Assembly: GCA_014706385.1 (NCBI GenBank)
Contig: JACGZH010000003.1
Span: forward strand, 1,691,501 to 1,755,500
From: Phaffia rhodozyma
Taxonomy: Eukaryota > Basidiomycota > Tremellomycetes > Cystofilobasidiales > Mrakiaceae
Reading direction: 5' to 3'
DNA: 64,000 nucleotides
Shown: positions 44,435-55,110 of the stretch, piece by piece
Layout: every line of letters starts with the position of its first letter
Numbering within the stretch: the stretch's first letter is position 1
The notes under the pieces: model-generated
Databases searched by the model: none
Told to the model about the DNA's origin: nothing
The model's input: the letters and a program-made list of their open reading frames with translations, nothing else
Program-made: the position numbers and the translations under genes

Positions 44435-45543
44435 TTACCACTCGCCAGCGGGCTCAGCGGTCTGCTCAGCAGCCTCAGCGGGGGAGGGCTCCTCAGCAGC
44501 CTCAGCAGCAGGGGCGGCCTCCTGTGCGGCAGGGGCGGGGGGAGCGTTTCGGGACTCGGAAGAGATGTTGACGGGGGCCTCCTCCTTGGGCTCGAGGATG
44601 TGAACCGCATCAGGAAGGGGCTTCTTGGGTCCGAGCTTGCCTTCGGGATCCCAAGCCTTCATGATCTTGACCTTGATACCCAAAACTCCCTGTCGGAGGA
44701 GGACGTGTCGGACGGCAGAGTCAACGAAGTCTCGAGCGGGCTGACCAGAGTGGATCATGAAACCATCGGTGAACTATGAAGAGCAGGAGCAAAGGAAAGA
44801 AAGCCAATCGGTAAGAAGCTGCTCGTGTGACGCCCGCAATACAAAAGAAGCTAAGGTAAAGACTAACCTTCATGGACTTGGCTCGGGCAGCTCGCAGCTT
44901 ACCGGAGACAACAACCTCGCAACCCTTAGCTCCAGACTCCATAACGAATCGAAGGACTCCGTAGCAGGCTCGTCGGACGGCAAGTCCTCCAAGAAGCTTG
45001 TATCGGAGGGACTCGGCCTGAGCGACGGCGGAAAGTCCTCGAGCCTGAACCTTCTCGGCGTAAAGCTCGAGAGAGTTCTCGGGGAACTAAGTAGAATTCA
45101 ACAGAGGAAGAATCGTAAGTACGTTTTCTTATTGTCAAACTTTCCACTGTTCTCGTATTCTAGTACTACACGCCGATCGATCGGGCGAAAAGAGAGGGAA
45201 AAATTCCCACCTTGAATCGCTTCTGGACAAGAGCAGTAAGCTCTCGGATTCGTCGTCCCTTCTCTCCGAGGACCTCCTGGGTGTGGGTGGCTCGGATGAT
45301 GATCTGTATCGAAGAGAGAAAAACAGAAAAAGAATACAGGTTGTCAGTTGGGTCACATACAGAGAAGAAAAAAAACTCAAGAGCACAAACCTCAGTCCTG
45401 GCGTGGGTAACTCGGACCTCACATCCAGAGTAACCTTCCTCGGCGAGCTCTCGAGTGAAGAACTCGTTGATCTCGGCCTGGAAAACTCCGTCGGCAACGA
45501 ACTTTCGCTTCTTGGAGATGGAGGCGGCGTGGGAGGCGGACAT
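44435..45543 (-). CDS. RPS3: 40S ribosomal protein S3 (uS3)
   Basis: Four exons: 45543-45391, 45303-45211, 45086-44868 and 44773-44435, giving 267 aa. Blocks [57 protein letters not shown] (KH domain) and [20 protein letters not shown] are those of uS3, which lines the mRNA entry channel. Compared with yeast (240 aa) it carries a longer C-terminal tail of about 45 residues rich in Ala, Glu and Pro. Introns are 87, 124 and 94 bp, all phase 0. Arg codons are mostly CGA. A TCACGTGAC motif lies 125 bp upstream of the start. Confidence 0.97.
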
Positions 45544-45667
45544 CTTGACGGCTTGGTGGGAAAAAGAGAAAAGGAGAAAAAGGAGGAAAAATGTCCAGGA
45601 ATTTTCGCCCAAGCGGTCGAGGAGCAAGGGTCCGTGCGTCTTCGTCAGGGTCGGTTTGCGTCGAGGG

Positions 45668-45676
45668 TCACGTGAC
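45668..45676. promoter_or_regulatory. TCACGTGAC E-box in the RPS3 promoter
   Basis: The same 9-mer as at 19057-19065 upstream of RPS13. It lies 125 bp upstream of the RPS3 ATG. Confidence 0.5.
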
Positions 45677-46180
45677 TTTATTTCGATTGTCTTATTTCCT
45701 ATGCCCCTAAGGCATGGTGAGAGTGATCTCCACCGATGGTGGTCGATACATGGCCCTTTTGGACTGGAGTGCTCTTAGAGCACAAATCACCTCAACGTCA
45801 CCAGCCTCAGCTTCAGTGATCAGAGCAGCGGCGATAGGATTGTCAAGTACCAGCATTCTCTTCCCGGGTTCTCTTCCCGGTGAAGGGACAAGTGCAGTAT
45901 GTTGCGCGGCGCATTTACATCTCTGTTTCACCAAGTCTGAGAGCAAGCACCAAAGAGGCAAAGAGATATAGGAACAGCGAGGCACCGTCAGCTTCCTCTC
46001 TCTGTCTGTGAACTCAGATACTTCCTCTCTCGTGGTGGCTGGAGATGCTTGAGAGAACGTCATCAGGGCAAGATGTCGATCGCTTGTGTGCCTGCTCGAG
46101 TTCCGCCCTGAACTCAACCGGCTGTGTCTGCGAACCTCCCTTTGACAGCTGAACACCTATCAACGCTCGTTCCTGTCGAT

Positions 46181-46320
46181 GCTCCTAACACATCCAGTGA
46201 TCTGTTCTTGCTTGTGGCCCTTCCGTGTGGTCTGCATCATGGGCACACTGTCTTTGTTCAGTATCTCTGTAGTTTGAAAGTCGTACACAACCTAGGCATC
46301 CTTTCTCATCCATAGCATAG
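46181..46320. repeat. Diverged 140-bp direct repeat, copy 1
   Basis: It aligns over its whole length with 46726-46865. Both begin GCTCCTAA(C/T)ACATCCAGTG and both end CTTTCTCATCCATAGCATAG, with scattered substitutions between and no obvious gaps. I cannot assign it to a known element. Confidence 0.8.
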
Positions 46321-46725
46321 TCTCGTGAGCTTGGATCCTTTGTCAACGTTCTTGATATCCTTGTCGCATCATATAAAATGTCCCACACTCGAAACAAACT
46401 TGGATAATTCAAGAGATATCCCAACATTCTTTACCGCCTCGGCGTTCGTTCTTCAAGAAGAAAATCGTCGATTTGGTGATGATGAACGTTGGTCTCCTTC
46501 TCGCATCCACTAGCGACCCGACGCCACCATTGAGTTCTCCCCCGTTGAAAGGAAAGCCGGCGAGCAGGGTTATTACGTGTTGCTGAACAGTTGAAGAAAA
46601 ATAAGGTTTCCCTGTCGGAGGCAGGGCGACTTCTTATAGGTATTTGGATGTAACTATGGCGTTACACGTCTGTAACCAGGGACTCACAGATCCTCTGCCA
46701 CAACTCATAGTCACACAGCGCATGC

Positions 46726-46865
46726 GCTCCTAATACATCCAGTGATCTCTTCTTCCTTGTGGCTATTCGGTGTGGGTTGTATCGTGGGCATACTGCCTTT
46801 GCTCAGTACCTCTGTAGTTTGAGAGTCATACACAACCTGGGCATCCTTTCTCATCCATAGCATAG
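46726..46865. repeat. Diverged 140-bp direct repeat, copy 2
   Basis: Partner of 46181-46320, in the same orientation, starting 545 bp further on. Roughly 15-20% of positions differ by eye. Confidence 0.8.
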
Positions 46866-47096
46866 TGCACACCCTATAGCTAGCTAATCACCTGTACAGC
46901 TCACGCGCCTAACACAAACCAAATCCGTAGTACATGGGATCTGGTTGTCTATGGTCTGAGGGTATTTAAATCCAGAAGGGCCACATGTCGATCACCATCG
47001 GTTAGGGTTATTCTCACCAGTCCTGAGGCTCGTACGTATTGCAAACCGGCCCTGATTGATTATATAAGCACGTATATAAATTCAGCCCACAACTTC

Positions 47097-47532
47097 ATGT
47101 CTTTTCGTTCTATCGCACACCCATCCCTATCAGTTCTCTCGCTGTGTCTTGACGTAAGTCTTCAATTTTCAAGCCCAACATCTCTAAATCACCTCCGTTT
47201 TAAATGACGAGTGTTGCTCTTCTGCGACCTGCTCTCTGGCACCTCTTCTTCGAGTTCCGTTCGGTCTCCAGTTGCTCCGAAAGGGGTCTCTGGTTTATAG
47301 ATTGGGCGGAGCGTTGACGATATTCGACTTTTCTGATTCACCTACCCTATCCTCGCTCTCAACAATGTCGAATCCTGCTTGGTTTAGAAACAATACTGAC
47401 ATGTTTTCCTTGTTATGTTGTGTTGTGAACAATCATAGGCTCAATGTTGTGTTCCTATTCAATGACTTTCTTACTATATTTCAATCTTTATTATGTGGAG
47501 ACTACGAAAATAAAAAGGCAAAGAACTTGTGA
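47097..47532 (+). other. Possible small unrecognised transcript or gene
   Basis: An ATG at 47097 opens a 19-codon frame (MSFRSIAHPSLSVLSLCLD) that ends exactly at a consensus GTAAGT donor (47154). A TATATAAG box lies about 35 bp upstream and a GTTAGGGTTA element about 95 bp upstream. A possible second exon from 47212 stays open to 47532 and is in frame, but encodes nothing I recognise. This is weak evidence; it may be chance. Confidence 0.18.
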
Positions 47533-47655
47533 CGCTGTACATCTTAATTTCGTTCACATCTCAGCCGTTTGGTTGCTTTACCATCAGGTCGAGATACAGC
47601 TGATTTGGACAAACTTCTCTCCGCATGAAAGAATCTACACAAACACAAATCATTA

Positions 47656-48883
47656 TCATTTAGGTCGTTCCCATACGATCTCCCCGTTCTTCCGGATGGC
47701 CCGGAGAAAGTATTTCCTAGGTAGAATCCCTGGTGTGACAGGGTCTCCCGGAGTTAGCAAGACATTGTTGTCCGAAAGGAATAGAGGAACGTTTTCTGGA
47801 AGCGGTCAATCCAAGACAATCAGTCCATTTGACCAATTCTTTGCGTCACACTCTTCTACCAAGGTTAATTACAAGAACAAGAAAGCTCACCAGATAGGAG
47901 AAGAGGTACATCTATATAGATGTAAAGATTTGCCGAAGGACGAATTCCAGAAGTGATCTTTTGCACTGGACCAGATCCTAAGCCGGGATCCGAGCTCTCC
48001 TGATTCGAACCTGCCTCTGATGAAATCGTCGAAGGAGACTTTTGGGAAGGCAAGGCGAGCGCCAAGTGAATATGCTGCCGGGTCATCTTGGAAAGACCTT
48101 GTTCGTCTGTTTATCCAAAACATTCGACGCATATAAGCTCAATATCCACACATACGTGCATTCCAAACATGTCGACGTCAAAACGGAACAGACGCACAGA
48201 TAGCATTCCAGAGTTTCTCGTCCGTCCCATGAACGGCTAGTCCGGCCTGGTCGACAGTAGTGACAATTCGCATGTCTTTCTCTAACTCTTTCATTTCTAA
48301 TGAATGTCCTTGGTTCGCTCGGATCCACCAACGCCCATCCTGCTCGTCGGCCATTGGGTCCCTCTCCTCCAGTGGTACCAGCGTCGTCGCCTCCGCTGAT
48401 GAGGATATGTCTTGAGCGAAGATTAGAGCATATCGAGTCTTCACATCGTCCAAGACAATCTGTCGGATGGACTCGAACGTAACACTATTCAAGGCGAGCG
48501 CAGGATGCGCAATCTACCCTTTGGTTTGAACCATATGTAGAACCGGCCAAAAAGGTAAGGCCCAAATAGATATCCATATATCAGCTTATCTACACGTACA
48601 GCCATCTGGAACCGGGCCAAGCTAGAAATACGAAGAGACAAACAAGCTCATTGACCGGGAGGTAACCGTCCGGTCTAATTCCTAGGCCTTCCTTCTCGGC
48701 ACCATGTCGAAGTAAGTAAGCCAAGGTCTTTGATAGCCGAGTATGCGGTGGATCCGTCGGTCGGCCACGAAGGGTCTTGCTCTGATTAGGTTTCCGGACC
48801 TTCGGAGTGTGTTTAGGTCTTGGTGTCTGCTTAGGATTCTGCGGAGGAGACAAAGGGGAGGGGTTTTGATTGATGACACTCAT
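47656..48883 (-). CDS. TPT1: tRNA 2'-phosphotransferase
   Basis: Four exons: 48883-48644, 48513-48198, 48106-47891 and 47795-47656, giving 303 aa. After a basic Pro/Lys-rich N-terminal extension (about 45 residues), the Tpt1 core is complete: RLSKTLAYLLRHGAEKEGLG, WWIRANQGHS, GLAVHGTDEKLWNAI, QGLSKMTRQHIHLA, SGIRPSANLYIYIDV and VPLFLSDNNVLLTPGD. The conserved Arg-His-Arg-Arg active-site set is present. The enzyme transfers the splice-junction 2'-phosphate of tRNA to NAD+. It is the step after Trl1, which is encoded about 21 kb upstream. Exon 2 ends at an unusual GTGCGT donor chosen because it gives the family sequence NAIYEQGLSKM. An acidic insertion of about 20 residues separates HIHLA from SGIRPS. 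Confidence 0.93.
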
Positions 48884-49420
48884 GAGCTATCCGTGTAGAC
48901 GAGGTTGCAGATGATGATGGTTTCTGATCAAAAGGAACGCGTACGGGGTTACCCGTTTGTAACTGACGACGCGAACGCACAACACACCACCCACCTCCGA
49001 CCATCACATCCTCTTGTATTCCTTTCTCTGGACAGTCGTCCGGTCTCGACTCGTGTAGTTGTTTAGCATAGATTCTCTGGTCTGTCAGATAAATCTTTGC
49101 ATCTGGGTGTGTTTACCGGCTAGTAGGATAGTTTACCTCTTTGCGCCGTGGGCTTGCAAGCAAGTAAGCGTTTGAGCGGTCTCTTCCTTGCTCGCCTTTC
49201 TCTTCTCATACCTAGTTGTCCTCTCTCCTTCCTCATGGTCGTATACAGACTTGGCTGATGTCTGTTCTTCATATCTTACCCGTGTGTGAATATGGATATA
49301 TCATCTCAAACTAGCTTGATATCTTGTACATCTCCAAAATACCACCCTGATCACTGTTTTCCTACGAGCTCTGGCTACTCTTTCTCTTCTCTCTCTCTCT
49401 CGGGATCTTCAATCTTCTCC
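48884..49420. other. Divergent promoter region TPT1 / Irs4-like gene
   Basis: This 537-bp stretch holds both promoters. An in-frame ATG at 49292 could extend the Irs4-like protein by 43 residues, but that sequence is poorly structured. Confidence 0.45.
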
Positions 49421-51207
49421 ATGGGATCAATCAAAAATCGAATAGCAGCTTTTGAGTCCAACCAACCAGCTGCTCAGGCTACTCCGTCTTCTAGTTTGCC
49501 TTCTTCTCCAGCTCCTACATCAAGTCAGCCGAATATCTCTCTACAGGCGTTGACACAAGGATCTGTCCAGGCCGCAGCTCGCCATCGGGCTTCCAGCACT
49601 GGTTCCTTCGCCAGCTCAAATGCTACAGCCCTACAACCTGGTGCGGACATTTTTGGGAAGTCAAACGATCGGCCAACAGACAGTTTGAACGGTCGAGAAA
49701 AACCTTCTCCTATCAAACGAACCACTAGCGCGACTTCTTCAAACCCTCAAGACAACGCATCAGACAGGTCGAGGTCGCCTGTCAAGATGACATTAAATGG
49801 GCAGCAAGTCGGTGCTCGGTTAAGTACAAAATCGTCGCCTCGACTAGGGCCCTCAGAAGTCCTCTCACTATACTCGGCTGATCAGCTGTCGCCTTTGGCT
49901 CAGCGTTTCAATCTACCTGCCTCGCCTTCCGGCAGTTCAATTCCACTTCCCTCCAAATCTTCGCCCGAGACGTCTAAATCCAGTGTTCCGCTACCAGTAT
50001 CAGGTATAAGCCGCCCGAAACCACCGGCTTTAGCTCCTAAGCCTGTCAACCTCAAAAGTGCTACGTCTACGATAACACGACCTTCTGTTCAGGTCGAGAG
50101 GGTCACTTCTGAATCTTTCATCTCGCGTGCTGTCCAGCCACCGCTCGTTGCACGTCCCGTTGTCAAAGATTCTCCTCCTTCCTTGCCGGACAGGAAACCA
50201 TCTCTCCCACCTCGATCTTCCACGACAGATAGCTTCAAGGAGCCACCGACAGCTGAGCTCCAGTCGATAAAGCTCCGAGATGAACAACCTACATTCCGTC
50301 CTGTCCCATCTTCCTACAGGAAGCCACCGCCACCGATACAATCCCCTGTTAGTTCCCCATCTTCTGTGAGATCCGTAATATCGAATTTGTCTCAGCCGCC
50401 GCCACTACCTGCTCGGAAGCCGACACTGCCGACGGCTCTTCCGTTGAAACCTTCGGAATCTGTTTCGACTTCGTCAACTAGTACATCGTCATCCGTTAGC
50501 AGACGCGCCCCACCACCACCACCCCTTCCTTTGTCCTCCTCTCCCAAGCAAGACTCATCACAATCAGGAGCCCTCCCATCGATCTTGTCGTCACCTTGTA
50601 GTTCTCCCGACAAGACACAGCGTGGGCCTCGAGCCACCTACTATAAATCCTCGACCCCGTTTTCAACTACCGATATGAGTGTGCCAAGCTCAAAGGAAGA
50701 AAGAGGAAGAGAAGAAGTGTCAAAGGAGAGGTACAACAAGCTGTTCACTAAGCTGATTGCTCTCCAAAAGGTTGGGAAAATGAGAGCACAACTGGAAAGG
50801 AGGAATAGCGAACAACAAGGGTGGAGGCGGCCTGAGGTGGTCAATACAGACCAAAAGACGGAAGATGAGAAACTGGCGGAGAGAGAAAGAGAAGGGAGAC
50901 TAGTAGGTGCGGTAGTCAAGGGTATATGGGAAAAGAGCCGATTAGAAAAAGAAACACTGCAGAGAATCTGGTAAGTGTACTTCTCTCTTTTCTCCTTCCA
51001 CGTTCTCGTAATCGTCGCATTAGCTAAGGACAATTCTACGTGTTTGCGCTTGCATAAAACAGGGAATCAACCGACCTGAATAAGCAAGGATCTCTCAACA
51101 GGCAAGAGTTCATCATAGGGATGAGCTTGATTGATTCAGAACTCGGCCGACGCCGGTCGTCACAGATGACTGGCGGAATGATCAGGAGGGACAGACGAGC
51201 ACTCTGA
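49421..51207 (+). CDS. Pro/Ser-rich EH-domain protein, Irs4/Tax4-like
   Basis: Two exons: 49421-50970 and 51063-51207, giving 564 aa. I chose the ATG at 49421 (MGSIKNRIAAFES, in a CTCCATGG context) over an upstream in-frame ATG at 49292. Residues 15-450 are low-complexity Pro/Ser with several PPPLPARKP-type poly-proline motifs that could bind SH3 domains. A charged coiled-coil-like region follows (EERGREEVSKERYNKLFTKL). The C-terminus resembles an EH domain: VVKGIWEKS ... TDLNKQGSLNRQEFIIGMSL ... LIDSELGRR. This layout is that of Irs4/Tax4, which bind Inp51 and regulate phosphoinositides and autophagy in yeast. The family call rests on the C-terminal block. Confidence 0.65.
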
Positions 51208-51525
51208 TTCATGAGCGCTGATTTGTCTGGAGGCGCTATGGGCGGATTGTAGACATCATCTCGTAGATAGTATTTCCTCTTCCTTCTCATCATACTACAT
51301 ACGATCAGACGGAAGTTGTTCAGTCTAAATACAGCGCAGAAGCTCCTCTAGAAACATCATTATCTCTGATCGATTGGTGAAGAGTGCTGCAAGAAAAAGC
51401 GTTGTCATGGTAACGACAGAGCAAAAAAGATTGGCGCCTTTTTACCGGCTCACGACCTCACGACCTCACCATTCCTACACCTACCACCCCCTCCGTTGTC
51501 TTTACACGATCTGCATACAACTATT
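51208..51525. other. Intergenic region Irs4-like gene / GUS1
   Basis: This 318-bp stretch holds the GUS1 promoter and a C/A-rich leader. Nothing else was recognised. Confidence 0.4.
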
Positions 51526-54500
51526 ATGAGCACACATTCTCTCACACTCTCGCAGACCGCCTCTCCTTTCCCGTTTGGCGCTCTGGCTGGAGCATTCTAC
51601 TTGAACACCCAGAAGGACCTTCAAGGAGACGTCAAGATCGAATGGGAGCGAGATGGAAAGCTCTCGTTTGACGGAAAGCAGGTCGAAGGTTCCGCTCAGG
51701 TGCTCGATGCCCTGGCTGGAGCTTTTGCTGGAAAGGAGGTTCGTTCTATCATTACGCTTTCGACGGAAGCCGGTGAAAATGGAGACTAGCAGGTAAAAAA
51801 ACACTTGCTAAAAGCGAACTCAACTTGAAATCGTTCTTCTGTTTTCTTCCATCCTTTTTTCTATGGACTGGGCTCTTTCCTATCATCATATTCCTCTTGG
51901 TAGACTGCTTTCCCTGTCCTTCCTACCCCTTTGACATCTACCGTTCCATTTGTTCAAGTCACCAAGATTTTCGATACCCTCGATGACTGGCTTGCTCTCA
52001 GGTTAGTCTCACACATTCGTCTTGTCGTTATCTCTTTCGTCTTGAGTGAAATTGAACCGAATATATCTGCGCCTAAATGACGTACAGGACCTTCTTCGGA
52101 GGGGCTCAATTAAGCGCAAAAGACTTCGAAGTCTACGGATCTATCAAGTCCAACTTGCCCGCTATTGGAATCATCAGGAAGAACCTCCACGTCCACCTTG
52201 GCAGGTGGTTCAACTACGTTGATCAGTTGCCTTCAACGTTGTCGGGCGTGGGAGCATTGTCGGAGGCCAAGGCTGATAAGGTTCGTCTCGATGTATCTCT
52301 TAAGAATTCAAGCAGAGTGAAGATCCTTAGCTGACATCTTGACATCTTCACATTCGATCGGAAATGGGTACATGTATCACGAAAACACAGGGTACGGCTA
52401 AGAAGGCAGATATCTCGTTGGATTTGCCCGATGCGTTCGACGGACAGGTCGTTACTCGATTCCGTGAGTCATTCCTCCAATCTTCTCCGTAACTTCTTAT
52501 CAAGTCATTGGAGGTCACTTCATGATACATCACTTCTTGCGGTCTTTATGTTTATCTAAAACGCCAATGTTTGGTTCATCATAGCTCCTGAGCCCAGTGG
52601 CTACCTCCACATTGGACACTCCAAGGCTGCTCTCCTTAATCGATTCTTCGCTGACAAGTACAACGGAAAGATGATTCTCCGATTTGACGATACTAATCCC
52701 ATGAAGGAGAAGGTTTGTCTCTCTCGACTAAGATATGCAAAAAACAGATTCTGTTCTAGACATCCGATCATGAACTGACTAGTCTGTAATCTCGTTATCT
52801 GGTCGGCTGACGTCTCTAGTCAGAGTTCGAAGACTCCATTAAGGTTGATCTTGAGCTTCTAGGCATCAAGTTCGACTCCGTTTCCCACACATCCGATCAC
52901 TTCGATTTGCTTCACAGTCTCGCTATCCAGTTGATCAAAGAAGGCAATGCCTACTGTGATGATACGCCTCAGCTTCAGGTGAGGAGAGTTTTCTTCCTCT
53001 TTCAACATTCTTCGGGTCTTTACCAGCGATGTTTTCTGTCTCAATCTAAATCATGTTATGATTGCGCGCCATGTTTCCCATGGTTGTTTGGTGTCTTGTT
53101 CTTTAGATGCGAGACGAGCGAATGCACGGAATTGCCTCTGCCCGACGAAACCTTTCTGTCGAGGAGAACTTGGCCAAGTTCGACGAGATGACTAAGGGTA
53201 CTGAGGAGGGTCAGAAGTGGTGCCTCCGAGCCAAGATGAGTGTGGATGACCCGAATAAGGCTATGAGAGATACCGTCATCTACCGATGTGTTGTTCAGCC
53301 CCATCACCGAACTGGAACCAAGTACCTGTCTTACCCGACGTACGATTTTGCCTGTCCTGTAGTCGATTCTTTGGAGGGTGTAACCCACGCGCTCCGAACA
53401 AACGAGTACCGAGACCGAAACCCGCAATACTTCTGGTTCATTGACGCTCTCAAGCTGCGAAAGCCCCACATCTGGGATTTCTCTCGGCTGAACTTTGTGT
53501 ACACCCTTCTCTCTAAGCGAAAGCTTCACTGGTTCGTCAACGAGGGGCACGTCGGAGGATGGGATGATCCTCGGTTCCCCACTGTTCGAGGAATTCGACG
53601 AAGAGGGTTGACCGTTGATGCCCTCAAAGAGTACATCATCTCCCAGGGTGCTTCCCAGTCCAACATGACTCTCGAATGGGACGGAATCTGGACAATTAAC
53701 AAGAAGACGATCGACCCTGTTGTTCCTCGATACTGGGCTCTGGTTGAGAAGGACCTCGTCAAGGTTGAGATCGTTGGTGGACCTGCTGAGGAGCAGGTCA
53801 AGCCTGTCCCAAAGCATAAGAAGAATGCTGATCTTGGAAACAAGAGCACCGTCTACTCTTCCAGCATTTTAGTCGAGCAGACTGATGCCGCCTCCTTCGA
53901 TGACAACGAGGAGGTGACCTTGATGGACTGGGGAAATGCCTTTGTCCGATCGAAGACCGTCTCTCCCGAGGGTGTCGTCACCGGTCTCAAGATGGAGCTC
54001 CATCTCGAGGGTGATTTCAAGAAGACCAAGAAGAAGGTGACTTGGCTCTCTGCCTCGTCTTCCACCAACGAGCTTTTGCCCGTCACATTGATCGACTACG
54101 ATTACCTGATTAACAAGAAGAAGCTTGAGGAGGACGACAAGGTCGACGACTTTGTTTCGACTATCACCGAGTTTAAAGAATCCGCCTTGGCCGATCGAAA
54201 CGTGGTCGACAACGTCCGGAAGGGAGATACGATTCAGTTCGAGCGAAAGGGATACTACATCTGTGATTCCGACGGCTCTGATGGTTCCCCCAGGTCGTTC
54301 ATCTTGATTCCTGATGGAAGAGCGGCTAGTGTGGAGAACAAGGCGGTATTGGCTAAGGCGGCCAAGGACAAAACCACCAAGGTTGTTTCTGGAGGAGGAG
54401 CCGCTGGATCTGGAAAGAAGGCTAAGGAGGCTGCTAAGAAGGCTGCCGCTGCCGCCGCCGAAGGCGAGAAGAAGGTGAAGAAGGCTGCTGCTCCCACTAA

Positions 54501-54865
54501 GACGCCTGTAGCTGGAGAGAAGGGAATCAAGATCAACCTATCGGACGCTACTTCTGGGTTCGAGATCCCCGTATCGACGACCGTAAGTCTTTTTTCAAAT
54601 CAACACTGACTTCTCTCTCTGTTTCAGGGAAGAGGTCTGACCAGTTATGTTCTTTCTTCCTTGCACAACCGTAGATGTTCGAGACCAAGAGGATTTAGTA
54701 CGTTTTCCATCTAGTATCTTCTTATCTCTCATCTCAATCTTTAATCTTCTGGTGCCTAACTGCAAGCGCCTTTCTCCTTTATTATTTTACAGTGGAGAGG
54801 AGGATATCAAGGTTGACTCTTCAGCAGGTGGCATGTACAAGGTCGAGCCTTATACCTCTCACTAG
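51526..54865 (+). CDS. GUS1: Cytosolic glutamyl-tRNA synthetase
   Basis: Nine exons: 51526-51738, 51904-52001, 52088-52280, 52391-52463, 52585-52712, 52820-52978, 53107-54582, 54675-54697 (23 nt) and 54793-54865, giving 811 aa. A GST-like N-terminal domain (about 1-180, the Arc1-interacting part in yeast) is followed by the class I catalytic core. The HIGH-type motif is in [17 protein letters not shown] (H201-H204) and the KMSKS-type motif is LLSKRKLHW. The anticodon-binding beta-barrels carry [10 protein letters not shown] linker rich in Lys and Ala follows, then a short conserved end (FETKRIYGEEDIKV). The archaeal/eukaryal GluRS layout excludes GlnRS, since [10 protein letters not shown] is the GluRS form. 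CGA dominates Arg codons. Confidence 0.93.
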
Positions 54866-55110
54866 ATTTGATCTTGGCTTGCGATTTTTCATGTTGGTTT
54901 GTACATTTGTGTGAGGATCATGATTGCTTTTCGTCTGAATCAGTTGAATCGAGATAAAAAGACCCGTAGAACGAAAGCATAGCATGTGTTTTGAATAACA
55001 ATCAGAGACAAACGAACTAGGAACAAGAATTTTACACAGATACATACAACGAACAGTAGATTTAAGAAGCGGAATTACAGACCACAAGAATATGGCGGAC
55101 AAATAAGAAT

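Larger units (their letters stand above)
45544..47655. other. Gene-poor region between RPS3 and TPT1
   Basis: This 2.1-kb stretch contains the RPS3 promoter, a diverged 140-bp repeat pair (46181-46320 and 46726-46865), a telobox-like GTTAGGGTTA at 47001, TATATAAG at about 47060 and a short open stretch after an ATG at 47097. None gives a recognisable protein. Confidence 0.45.

Noticed and set aside
47444..47956. 170-codon plus-strand frame
   Set aside because: It is antisense to the last exons of TPT1, which are clearly coding on the minus strand.
47995..48015. T-arm-like GGTTCGAATC (minus strand) suggesting a tRNA
   Set aside because: It lies inside a TPT1 exon, and no acceptor stem or anticodon arm is present around it.
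49292..49420. Upstream ATG as start of the Irs4-like protein
   Set aside because: It would add 43 unstructured residues; MGSIKNRIAAFES at 49421 has a better context and looks like a true N-terminus. Not excluded.
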